A DNA stretch of 5,727 nucleotides from Betaproteobacteria bacterium. Lineage in GTDB: Bacteria; Pseudomonadota; Gammaproteobacteria; Burkholderiales; Burkholderiaceae. The DNA is taken from the NCBI GenBank assembly GCA_015654605.1, contig JAATGO010000222.1, forward strand, positions 1 to 5,727, in the 5' to 3' direction. The position numbers and the translations under genes were made by a program. Numbering within the stretch: the stretch's first letter is position 1; the number at the start of each line of letters is the position of its first letter. Positions 1-5,727 of this stretch are shown piece by piece. The notes beneath the pieces were generated by a model. It did no database searches, had not been told where the DNA came from, and was given only the letters and a program-made list of their open reading frames with translations.

Positions 1-70
1 AATGGCGATCATGAAGTTCGATCCCAAGGCACGCAAGCACGTCGAATACAAAGAGACCAAGATTAAATAA
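1..70 (+). CDS. rpmG: 50S ribosomal protein L33, C-terminal end (partial)
   Basis: This is the tail of L33, a small protein of the large ribosomal subunit. The frame begins at base 2 and gives 22 residues, then TAA at 68-70. The visible sequence contains IMKFDPKARKHVEYKETK, which matches the highly conserved C-terminus of bacterial L33; the family is usually about 50-56 residues, so roughly the first 30 lie upstream of the window. rpmG usually follows rpmB (L28), which cannot be seen here. It is the only + strand gene in the window and converges on the leftward genes. A strong hairpin terminator follows about 40 bases after the stop. The identification is secure despite the short length because the motif is so characteristic. 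Confidence 0.95.
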   Translation, partial: MAIMKFDPKARKHVEYKETKIK

Positions 71-111
71 ATCTCTCTTGTCTTGTTTTCTACAATAGGT
101 AAGCAAGATAT

Positions 112-152
112 AAAAATGGTGGTAGTTCAAAATTTGAACTACCACCATTTTT
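112..152. terminator. Strong bidirectional Rho-independent terminator
   Basis: The segment is a perfect inverted repeat centred on base 132. Bases 112-131 are the exact reverse complement of 133-152, 20 pairs on paper, of which the innermost three would form the loop. The left arm starts with AAAAA and the right arm ends in a run of T (148-153), so the RNA ends in a U tract whichever strand is transcribed. It lies 41 bases after the rpmG stop and about 150 bases after the desaturase stop on the other strand. It most likely ends rpmG transcription and also stops leftward transcripts from the desaturase side. Confidence 0.9.
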
Positions 153-300
153 TATACGCGTCGTGCTATCGCGGTAAAGTAAAATAGAAAAGTCTTCTAT
201 CTTCTAATCTGTACTATCTATTATCTATAGCTGGCTTTAACCTCCTCACCAGCTACACACAACCACTTTGACGCCCTTACGTCACGACTACAGATAACCA
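153..300. other. Non-coding gap between the convergent genes
   Basis: No credible reading frame is seen between the terminator and the 3' end of the desaturase. The stretch contains a low-complexity pyrimidine-rich part (about 190-230, with repeated TCTAT/TATCTA words). It also holds a small inverted repeat, TAGCTGG at 228-234 and CCAGCTA at 249-255, with a 14-base loop. That hairpin has no T run beside it, so I do not call it a terminator. Confidence 0.5.
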
Positions 301-1053
301 TTAAGCATAGCTACGTAAGCGCAGAGCAAAATCGCGTAGCGCCTGAATACCAGAAGCTTCTGCACGCATACACCAGTCTTGCAATTGGTGTAGCAATTGT
401 TCACGCGTCGAATGCGAGCGCTCCCAAATTGCTGACAACTCCACTCGCATTTCATGCATCGTTTGCAATGCCTTGCTATGCAAAAATAATTCCGATAATT
501 GCTGCTTTTGGCCTGCGCCTAATTTGGCTGGCTCATGCTGCAATAATTTCTTTGCAGACTTCAGAAAGCGAGATTCTAATTTTGCTTTCTCTGCCAGGTG
601 CTCAAGTTCATCATGCCAAGCACGCTTGAGTGACACGGCATACTTGGCCATCACGTCATAACGATTGGCAATCACAGACTGTAATGTATCTAGATCGGCC
701 ACCAATTTTTTCCGGTTGAATTTAGGTGCTGGAGCAATTTTTTTGACCTTGGCCAACCCCATCATTTCCAGAATGCGAATGTACATCCAACCGATATCAA
801 ATTCGTACCATTTCGAAGAAAGTTTGGCCGATGTTCCAAATGTATGGTGATTGTTATGAAGCTCCTCGCCTCCAATAATGATCCCCCAAGGAAACACATT
901 GGTCGCAGCATCATTGCAATCGTAATTGCGATATCCCCAATAATGCCCAATGCCATTGATAATACCTGCTGCAGTAATAGGAATCCAAGCCATCTGAACT
1001 GCCCACACGGTCAAACCGATCATGCCAAACAAAGCGATATCGATAAACAACAT
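301..1053 (-). CDS. Desaturase C-terminal fragment, up to 250 residues
   Basis: This open part lies downstream of the premature stop and is in the same frame as the N-terminal fragment. The first ATG after the stop is at 1051-1053, 45 bases on, and an AGGG (in CAGGGTG) lies about 8 bases before it, so re-initiation is conceivable but unproven. It carries a hydrophobic hairpin, GHYWGYRN, the HNNHH box and the charged, probably coiled-coil tail. Without the first two histidine boxes it cannot be a complete enzyme, although it could in principle pair with the N-terminal fragment. Confidence 0.35.
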   Translation of the reverse strand: MLFIDIALFGMIGLTVWAVQMAWIPITAAGIINGIGHYWGYRNYDCNDAATNVFPWGIIIGGEELHNNHHTFGTSAKLSSKWYEFDIGWMYIRILEMMGLAKVKKIAPAPKFNRKKLVADLDTLQSVIANRYDVMAKYAVSLKRAWHDELEHLAEKAKLESRFLKSAKKLLQHEPAKLGAGQKQQLSELFLHSKALQTMHEMRVELSAIWERSHSTREQLLHQLQDWCMRAEASGIQALRDFALRLRSYA

Positions 1054-1095
1054 GATCGTGACACCCTGCCAGCCAAACTTGGAGTAAACATGGTG

Positions 1096-1497
1096 TTACA
1101 GCCAGTCATCTGGCGTACCGTGCCCATATTTTTCCATTGTTTCCGCGTTTTTGGCTTCCTCACGATATAGTTCCGCCCCCTCAAAAAATACTTTTTTGAT
1201 ACCACGCGTTTGCGGACTGTGTGGATCTTCTTCTGTTTCACATTTAGCATGATGTTTGCGATGAATCGCTGCCCACTCCTTAGTCACCATGCCTGTTGTC
1301 AACCAAAGCCAGAATCTGAAGAAATGGCTGGGGATCGCGTGTAAATCTAGAGCGCGATGCGCCTGGCAACGATGCAGGTAAATAGTCACTCCCGCAATCG
1401 TAATGTGCGTTACTATCAGCGTGAAGAAAAAAATCTGCCAACCAGTTGCATGCAACAAGCCATGCGCTAGAAAATCCAGAATGGTATCCGTAATCAT
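1096..1497 (-). CDS. Desaturase N-terminal fragment, 133 residues
   Basis: This is the part of the desaturase that would be translated from its own start. It has a good ribosome site (GGAG at 1506-1509) and ends at the premature TAA just after GTPDDWL. It keeps the first two membrane segments and two histidine boxes but lacks the third box, so it should not bind the di-iron centre and is expected to be inactive alone. It is listed separately because an automatic annotation would report it as its own gene. Confidence 0.5.
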   Translation of the reverse strand: MITDTILDFLAHGLLHATGWQIFFFTLIVTHITIAGVTIYLHRCQAHRALDLHAIPSHFFRFWLWLTTGMVTKEWAAIHRKHHAKCETEEDPHSPQTRGIKKVFFEGAELYREEAKNAETMEKYGHGTPDDWL

Positions 1498-1505
1498 TTC
1501 TACTA

Positions 1506-1509
1506 CTCC
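1506..1509 (-). promoter_or_regulatory. Ribosome binding site of the desaturase
   Basis: The - strand reads GGAG here, eight bases before the ATG at 1495-1497. It fixes the desaturase start and shows that the front of the interrupted gene still has an intact translation signal. Confidence 0.65.
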
Positions 1510-1595
1510 AAAAAAACACTATCACTATTGATGCACAACACTACTAGCCACTAAAAACTTGCTATTTTCATCTAACTTCCGGCATTGTACTTTGA

Positions 1596-2927
1596 TTATA
1601 CAACTTTTGGCATACAACTTTCATTTTCTCGAAACTTTTGCTCAAAGCTGCGCTGGTCTGCAACCCTTATGTCTCGCTTAGGATACGCCACTCGTATCCC
1701 TTGAGCCTGAAGCGTGCGCCAAATGGCTCTATTAACATCAGACAACACATTCAAGCGCCCGTTCTCTGGATCTGATATCCAAAAACCAACCTCCAACTCA
1801 AGGCCATCCGGCCCAATTTTGATTAACAACGCCTGGGGTAAGGTCTTTTTCAATACCCGCTCGACACTAAGTGTGGCCGTTTCCAGGGATGACAAGACAC
1901 CGTCGACATCTTCCTGGTACAAAATAGTTACTCGTGTGGCAAGACGTATTATTTTATGGGTCAGTGAATAATTTTGAACAACACTGGTCATAAAAATATC
2001 ATTGGGCAACACGGACTCAATTCCATCCAACCCTTCTAGGACTGTATAACGAGTATTAATCTGTGTGACTTTACCCAAATAGGTGTCCACATTGACCATG
2101 TCACCAATGACCATACTACGCTCAAATAAAATAACAAAGCCGGAAACGTAGCTACTTGCAATCTTTTGCATTCCCAGACCAAGACCGACACCAAGAGCAC
2201 CGCCAAACACCGACAATACAGTCAAGTCAATACCAACCAGAGACAAACTAAACAACACTGCGCATAAAATCAACATGGCTCGAACCAAACGCGCCACCAC
2301 GGTTCGTAATGACGAATGCATGGTGCTCAACCGCATCAAGCGCTGTTCCAACAACGCCCCTAGCCATAGGGCGATCATTAATGCCACCAGCACTGATACA
2401 CTACCTTGCAAAATAGTAAGCAAGGATATCTGATTATTGCGCCCTAAGGGAATGACGATACTATCAAGGCGTAAAAGCAATCCGGGCAACAGGCCCGTAA
2501 TGTATAAAATGACACAAATCCAAACTAATGCAGCAAATACCTTCTCAAACAATGGCAAAAAAATAGTGGCACTCGTATCCCGTACAAAAATTCCACGCAG
2601 AATGTAAAAGACAAAACGCATTGCCACCTGCGAAATCATCAGCGGGAACATAATTCCCCATAGGTTCACAGGCAGATGAAAGTGTATCAACAACCATTTC
2701 GTCAGCCCCAAAAAAATCAGAATAAGTAAGGGCGTCAGTACACGTATAAAACTTTTAAAGCTGATACGTACAACACTATGTTGCTCACCTGACAATGAAG
2801 ATGCTTTTCGTATCAGACATGATAAGCTCCACCCCGCAACAAAACACGCACCGATCACACCAACCTGGCACCAAAGATCCGCTAAAGTGATGTCACCAAA
2901 CCACATGTTGTAAAAATCTGCTACCAC
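1596..2927 (-). CDS. MscS-family small-conductance mechanosensitive channel
   Basis: This encodes an inner-membrane channel that opens under membrane tension and releases solutes on hypo-osmotic shock. The 443-residue product has several N-terminal hydrophobic segments (about 20-40, 62-82, 88-110, 128-150, 168-192 and 213-233). These are followed by the MscS core: a glycine-rich pore helix, FGGALGVGLGLGMQKIASSY at 241-260, then the beta domain with a PND...NYS motif (308-321) and the C-terminal alpha/beta domain to about 420. It is longer than the roughly 286-residue E. coli MscS, with extra membrane helices in front, so it is a mid-size family member rather than mscS proper. The start is GTG at 2925-2927, eight bases after the upstream stop, with AAAGG at 2939-2943. 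An ATG at codon 8 (2904-2906) lacks a visible ribosome site. Close packing suggests co-transcription with the PLD-type gene. The family call is firm; the exact subtype and the start are less so. Confidence 0.93.
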   Translation of the reverse strand: MVADFYNMWFGDITLADLWCQVGVIGACFVAGWSLSCLIRKASSLSGEQHSVVRISFKSFIRVLTPLLILIFLGLTKWLLIHFHLPVNLWGIMFPLMISQVAMRFVFYILRGIFVRDTSATIFLPLFEKVFAALVWICVILYITGLLPGLLLRLDSIVIPLGRNNQISLLTILQGSVSVLVALMIALWLGALLEQRLMRLSTMHSSLRTVVARLVRAMLILCAVLFSLSLVGIDLTVLSVFGGALGVGLGLGMQKIASSYVSGFVILFERSMVIGDMVNVDTYLGKVTQINTRYTVLEGLDGIESVLPNDIFMTSVVQNYSLTHKIIRLATRVTILYQEDVDGVLSSLETATLSVERVLKKTLPQALLIKIGPDGLELEVGFWISDPENGRLNVLSDVNRAIWRTLQAQGIRVAYPKRDIRVADQRSFEQKFRENESCMPKVV

Positions 2928-2935
2928 GCGCGCTG

Positions 2936-3520
2936 TTACCTTTGTTGAGAATAGGATTGTGCCTCAGCACGATGCTTCTGCCAATTAGCAGCATACTGCG
3001 CAGCCAAGGCGATATTTCTTCTTATGATTAAGATATTTTCTGCTTTGGTGTGTTGTGCAGACCATGTGAAATTATAACTTCCCGTGATCACAGTGGCATT
3101 ATCCGTTCCTGCATCAAGAACAATAAGCTTGTTGTGGGCATTTTTATATTTATTTTCTAGCCAAATTGGCAAGCCTGCACCATCCATACGAGCTAACTGC
3201 TTACGTCCTCTCCTACCTAATTGACCGCCATCCACCAAAACCAATACCTGGACACCACGACGGTGTGCTTCGATCAAACCGCTCACCAATGGGACACTAG
3301 TCAGTAGATAAGCCTGTACTAAGATTTGCTTGTTGGCCCGAGCAAACTCTGACAACAAGATACTCTCAATATCATCTCCTGGAACAAAAGCAGCCTCTAC
3401 CGCAGGTAACTTGGCTGCCTCGGCAACTTTGACTTGAGGAATATTTTTTTGATCGGCATGTGTTGTAACCGCCGTACAAGCCAACACGAATAAGGCCACC
3501 AACATCACACGTCTTGTCAT
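2936..3520 (-). CDS. Exported phospholipase D / Nuc-type family protein
   Basis: This is a single-domain member of the PLD superfamily, whose small bacterial members resemble the Nuc endonuclease and work as dimers with one HKD motif per chain; they cleave phosphodiester bonds. Counted from the ATG at 3518-3520 it has 194 residues. Residues 1-22 look like a signal peptide (TRR, a hydrophobic core, then THA before DQ), so it should act in the periplasm or outside. The catalytic HxKxxxxD motif is H129, K131 and D136, followed by GSYNFTWSA (147-155) and a conserved-looking EN (161-162). The frame is open to an ATG at 3581-3583, two bases after the methyltransferase stop, and a GTG at 3527-3529 would give an MKK-type start. 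I prefer a start near the signal peptide, but only the long form has any ribosome site (GGAGAG at 3596-3601, 12 bases away). A VLAC sequence is a poor lipobox. Whether the substrate is DNA or lipid is not visible. Confidence 0.85.
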   Translation of the reverse strand: MTRRVMLVALFVLACTAVTTHADQKNIPQVKVAEAAKLPAVEAAFVPGDDIESILLSEFARANKQILVQAYLLTSVPLVSGLIEAHRRGVQVLVLVDGGQLGRRGRKQLARMDGAGLPIWLENKYKNAHNKLIVLDAGTDNATVITGSYNFTWSAQHTKAENILIIRRNIALAAQYAANWQKHRAEAQSYSQQR

Positions 3521-3585
3521 TTTTTTCACAATAGCAAAATACGGGCTTACTACGCTGATACCGCAATCCCAAACTAGCAACATAA

Positions 3586-4842
3586 CTATTTTTTTCTCTC
3601 CAGTACCGCGGCAAAAAAACCATCTGTATGATGCAAATGAGGCAACAATTTGAGATAGTCATCCATTTCCAATGGGATTTTTTGTTCGGCCAATACGTCT
3701 TTCATAGGAATGAGAGAAAAATCTGGATGTGCCTGTAAAAATTCACTCACAACATCTTCATCTTCTTCGCTCAGAAAACTACAAGTACCATAGACTAAGC
3801 GTCCACCAATCTTGACTAATCGTGCAGCGCTGTTAAGAATGGCCAGTTGTTTTGCATGCATCTCTTCTATTGTTGCCGCTGTTTGACGCCATTTCATGTC
3901 TGGATTACGGCGCAAAGTCCCCAATCCGCTGCAAGGTGCATCTACTAAAACACGATCAATTTTCCCTGCCAGCCGCTTTACCTTGGCATCGTTCTCGTGA
4001 GCGATTAATACTGGATGCACATTCGACAACCCACTTCTCGCCACACGCGGCTTTAATTTGGCCAGGCGTTTTTCTGATACATCAAATGCGTACAGCCGCC
4101 CCGTATTGCGCATTGCCGCACCAAGAGCTAAAGTCTTGCCACCAGCGCCAGCACAAAAATCAACCACCATTTCACCACGCTTGGCTCCTACTACTTGTGC
4201 CAACAACTGGCTTCCCTCATCCTGCACCTCAATATGACCTTCCTTAAATAACGCCAGATTCTGCAATGCAGGTTTTTTCAATACGCGCAATCCATATGGA
4301 GCATAAGGAGTTGGCTCCGACAAAATCGGCGCAACGGCAAGCGCCTTCATGACATCTTCTTGGTTTGCTTTCACAATATTGACGCGCAAGTCCAGCGGCG
4401 CTGGCTGGTTTAATGCATCAGCCAATGCTAAAGTCGCCGCCTCACCGTCACGTGCAACCAGCCTATCAAACAACCATTGTGGCAGATTGGCTCGCATGAC
4501 AACGGGAAGCTGCGTGCGGTCAATTTGTGCTGTGCGCTGCAGCCACTGCATCTCTTCCTCTGACAATCCGGCCAGTGGTTCAACACCTACTGCATCTGCC
4601 AGTCCCAGCAACGCCATGCGACGCATCATGGCTCCTACCCCTGCCTCTGCGAAATTGGTGTAGACCGAACGGTTTCTCAGTAAACCATATATGGCTTCTG
4701 CCAAAACACCTCGCTCACGCCCACCCAGTTTTGGATGCTCTCGGAAATAGCGTGACAATGTCACATCTGCAGGACCAGTAAAGCGCAATACTTCACGCAA
4801 TAGTGCTTCCATATGGCTAATGATTGCTGGAGGCAATCTCAT
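3586..4842 (-). CDS. rsmB: RsmB/NOP-family rRNA (cytosine-C5) methyltransferase
   Basis: This is a cytoplasmic, S-adenosylmethionine-dependent RNA methyltransferase of the RsmB (Sun)/NOP2 family. RsmB makes m5C967 in 16S rRNA. The 418-residue product has the family's N-terminal helical region (about 1-145). The Rossmann-type catalytic domain follows, with the SAM-binding motif VVDFCAGAGGKTLALG (226-241), the acidic motif around D254, motif IV DAPCSGLGTLRRNPDMKW (301-318) and motif VI YGTCSFLSEED (351-361). Both cysteines used by this family are present, C304 in PCSG and C354 in TCS, so it should be active. The ATG at 4840-4842 has AAGGA six bases before it; an inner ATG at codon 11 has none. 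It lies 49 bases after purN and almost touches the PLD-type gene. In E. coli rsmB sits beside fmt, not purN, so the target could be another cytosine. The family is certain; the symbol is probable. Confidence 0.92.
   Translation of the reverse strand: MRLPPAIISHMEALLREVLRFTGPADVTLSRYFREHPKLGGRERGVLAEAIYGLLRNRSVYTNFAEAGVGAMMRRMALLGLADAVGVEPLAGLSEEEMQWLQRTAQIDRTQLPVVMRANLPQWLFDRLVARDGEAATLALADALNQPAPLDLRVNIVKANQEDVMKALAVAPILSEPTPYAPYGLRVLKKPALQNLALFKEGHIEVQDEGSQLLAQVVGAKRGEMVVDFCAGAGGKTLALGAAMRNTGRLYAFDVSEKRLAKLKPRVARSGLSNVHPVLIAHENDAKVKRLAGKIDRVLVDAPCSGLGTLRRNPDMKWRQTAATIEEMHAKQLAILNSAARLVKIGGRLVYGTCSFLSEEDEDVVSEFLQAHPDFSLIPMKDVLAEQKIPLEMDDYLKLLPHLHHTDGFFAAVLERKK
3589..3595 (-). other. A7 heptamer immediately before a stop codon
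   Basis: The last sense codons of the methyltransferase read AGA AAA AAA before TAG, which puts an A AAA AAA heptamer in the correct phase for -1 slippage directly before the stop. A -1 shift would continue ATA GTT ATG into the frame of the PLD-type gene. The sequence is certain; any function is conjecture, because lysine-rich ends give such runs by chance in AT-rich genes. Confidence 0.3.
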
Positions 4843-4848
4843 GCGGCA

Positions 4849-4853
4849 TCCTT
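4849..4853 (-). promoter_or_regulatory. Ribosome binding site of the RNA methyltransferase
   Basis: The - strand reads AAGGA here, six bases before the ATG at 4840-4842. It is one of the clearest ribosome sites in the window and decides in favour of this start over the ATG ten codons further in. Confidence 0.7.
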
Positions 4854-4891
4854 CGTAAAATTGGCTGCAATATTATGTTTACGTGCGCGTC

Positions 4892-5527
4892 TCACAGATG
4901 CGCATCCGATACTTCTGGAGAAAGATGGACTCGCCCACCTTCCAATCGCAATCTATCCTCGATAAACCAGCGTACTGCACGAGGATACATCACATGCTCT
5001 TGCTGCAGCACCCTGGCGGCGAGGGTTTCTTCGCTATCGTCAGCCAACACAGGGACGGCCACTTGCGTCACAATTGGTCCATGATCAAGATCAGCTGTAA
5101 CGAAGTGTACTGTCGCGCCATGCAATGACACGCCCGCAACTAACGCCTGCCGATGCGTTGCCAAACCAGGGAAAGCAGGCAGTAATGACGGATGGATGTT
5201 GAGCATACGCCCAGCATAATGGGCAACAAAATCTGCTGTCAAAATGCGTAAAAAACCAGCAAGCACGACCAAGTCAGGATGAAAGTTGTCTATGACCTTT
5301 TGTAATGCTGTATCAAATTGATCTCGCGTTGCATAATCCCGATTAGCAACGACAACCGTCGGAATCTGGTACCTACGGGCAAAATCAAGTCCTGGAGCAT
5401 CTTCGCGATTGCTGATCACAGCAGCGACCCTGGCCGGCCATTTTTCCGCCTCCAGGCTGCGGACAATTGCCTCCATATTGCTGCCACGCCCTGAAATTAA
5501 TATCACAATACTTTTCATGCTGCGCAT
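4892..5527 (-). CDS. purN: Phosphoribosylglycinamide formyltransferase (GAR transformylase)
   Basis: PurN catalyses the third step of de novo purine synthesis, moving a formyl group from 10-formyltetrahydrofolate to glycinamide ribonucleotide in the cytoplasm. The 211-residue product has the usual family length. It begins with the substrate-binding strand and loop IVILISGRGSNMEAI (7-21). It has the NIHPSLLPAFPG motif (110-121), with N110 and H112 matching catalytic N106 and H108 of the E. coli enzyme. HGATVHFV at 136-143 and DHGPI at 148-152 follow, with D148 matching D144. It lacks the extra C-terminal domain of the related Fmt. The ATG at 5525-5527 is taken as the start; the ATG three codons later (5516-5518) fits the family's N-terminus equally well, and neither has a strong ribosome site. 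It leads the methyltransferase by 49 bases and ends in TGA at 4892-4894. Confidence 0.96.
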   Translation of the reverse strand: MRSMKSIVILISGRGSNMEAIVRSLEAEKWPARVAAVISNREDAPGLDFARRYQIPTVVVANRDYATRDQFDTALQKVIDNFHPDLVVLAGFLRILTADFVAHYAGRMLNIHPSLLPAFPGLATHRQALVAGVSLHGATVHFVTADLDHGPIVTQVAVPVLADDSEETLAARVLQQEHVMYPRAVRWFIEDRLRLEGGRVHLSPEVSDAHL

Positions 5528-5545
5528 TGTAACCGCTTACACACT

Positions 5546-5572
5546 GTTATAGCCGTAATCTGAGAAAAGCAA
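5546..5572 (-). promoter_or_regulatory. Possible sigma-70-like promoter before purN
   Basis: On the - strand TTGCTT (5567-5572) and TATAAC (5546-5551) are separated by 15 bases and lie just upstream of the purN ATG. The -10 match is good, but the -35 is imperfect and the spacer is short. Transcription would begin close to 5539, leaving a leader of only about 12 bases. This is a weak candidate, and purN may instead be read from further upstream. Confidence 0.22.
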
Positions 5573-5590
5573 ACGCAATCCACTACATTT

Positions 5591-5727
5591 TTATTGGAAT
5601 GAGTAAAAAACACGAAAAGCTACTTTTTTTTCTGACCAAAAATCAGCTGCATCACGAAACACGTCAAGCAAAGTTTCTCGTGCTTCTTTATCAAATTTCG
5701 GAGTATTAGGTAACTGCTCCAATACCA
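5591..5727 (-). CDS. C-terminal end of an unidentified protein (partial)
   Basis: A - strand frame runs in from the right edge without a stop and ends in TAA at 5591-5593, giving 44 visible residues. They read like a genuine folded protein end: a mixed charged and hydrophobic, probably helical stretch (KFDKEARETLLDVFRDAADF) followed by an aromatic, basic tail ending RVFYSFQ. I do not recognise the family. It has the same orientation as purN and stops 63 bases before it, so it could belong to the same transcription unit. Support comes from the open frame, sensible composition and gene direction only. Confidence 0.5.
   Translation of the reverse strand, partial: VLEQLPNTPKFDKEARETLLDVFRDAADFWSEKKVAFRVFYSFQ

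Larger units (their letters stand above)
301..1497 (-). pseudogene. Membrane fatty acid (acyl-CoA type) desaturase, interrupted by an in-frame stop
   Basis: The gene would encode an inner-membrane, di-iron, oxygen-dependent fatty acyl desaturase that introduces a double bond into acyl chains, probably at delta-9 by family analogy. Read through the stop, it is about 398 codons, a normal length for long-tailed bacterial members. All three histidine boxes are present: HRCQAH at residues 42-47, HRKHH at 79-83 and HNNHH at 214-218, with GHYWGYRN near 185-192. Hydrophobic stretches lie at about 20-41, 58-72 and 150-185. After the last box comes a charged helical tail ending in RLRSYA, as in proteobacterial homologues. 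The ATG at 1495-1497 has GGAG eight bases upstream. Codon 134 (1096-1098) is TAA, which cuts the product before the third box. Both sides share one frame with no other lesion, so the damage is a single recent substitution or a sequence error. Confidence 0.88.

Noticed and set aside
228..255. Small hairpin after the desaturase as a dedicated terminator
   Set aside because: It has a seven-pair stem with a 14-base loop and no T run on either strand; the 112-152 hairpin is a far better candidate.
1096..1098. Programmed stop readthrough or recoding at the desaturase TAA
   Set aside because: TAA is the least leaky stop, it is not the selenocysteine or pyrrolysine codon, and TAA is used as the ordinary stop of several neighbours, so codon reassignment does not fit either.
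844..1170. A 108-codon + strand open frame across the middle of the desaturase
   Set aside because: It is antisense to a desaturase with clear family motifs, and its translation shows low-complexity composition and no recognisable domain. It is a shadow frame.
3852..4247. A 131-codon + strand open frame opposite the methyltransferase
   Set aside because: It lies antisense to the most conserved catalytic motifs of the RNA methyltransferase, is rich in His, Leu and Pro and has no family signature. It is a shadow frame.
4349..4781. Overlapping + strand open frames opposite the N-terminal part of the methyltransferase
   Set aside because: They are Ala/Ser/Pro-rich translations without motifs, antisense to a well-supported gene.
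4892..5527. Calling the formyltransferase fmt because it sits beside an rsmB-like gene
   Set aside because: The 211-residue length, the absence of the Fmt C-terminal domain and the GAR-type motifs identify PurN.
5600..5710. A 36-codon + strand frame starting ATG AGT AAA AAA near the right edge
   Set aside because: It is short, ends inside the window and is antisense to a longer frame that runs off the edge in the same direction as purN; the - strand reading is more credible.

Overview
The window looks like ordinary chromosomal DNA from a Gram-negative proteobacterium, most likely a betaproteobacterium. I infer this from the style of the proteins (L33 tail, long-tailed three-histidine-box desaturase, RsmB/NOP methyltransferase beside purN, exported PLD-type nuclease); no phylogenetic marker settles it. 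By eye the DNA is moderately AT-rich and fairly uniform. I see no insertion sequence, integrase, CRISPR array, tRNA or rRNA.

Layout. At the left edge, positions 1-70 hold the end of rpmG (ribosomal protein L33) on the + strand. It is followed by a very strong, nearly symmetric hairpin at 112-152 that can terminate transcription from both directions. Everything else is on the - strand and is read right to left: the tail of an unidentified gene (5591-5727), purN (4892-5527), an RsmB/NOP-family rRNA cytosine methyltransferase (3586-4842), an exported phospholipase-D/Nuc-type protein (2936-3520, or a longer form up to 3583), an MscS-family mechanosensitive channel (1596-2927), and a membrane fatty acid desaturase (301-1497). 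Gaps are short (63, 49, 2 or 65, 8 and 98 bases), so much of this could be one leftward transcription unit that meets rpmG at the shared terminator.

The most notable feature is the desaturase. Its frame is complete, about 398 codons with all three histidine boxes, but an in-frame TAA at 1096-1098 falls where relatives are expected to have a glutamate codon. One base change (GAA to TAA) would explain it, and there is no other stop or frameshift. It is therefore a very recent nonsense pseudogene, a sequencing error, or a split gene rescued by re-initiation.

How the genes relate. purN serves de novo purine synthesis and the methyltransferase serves ribosome maturation. The channel and the desaturase both act at the inner membrane (turgor release and lipid unsaturation), and the PLD-type protein is predicted to act outside the cytoplasm. 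Apart from close packing there is no evidence of a single joint pathway. I did not find a convincing undescribed system here.
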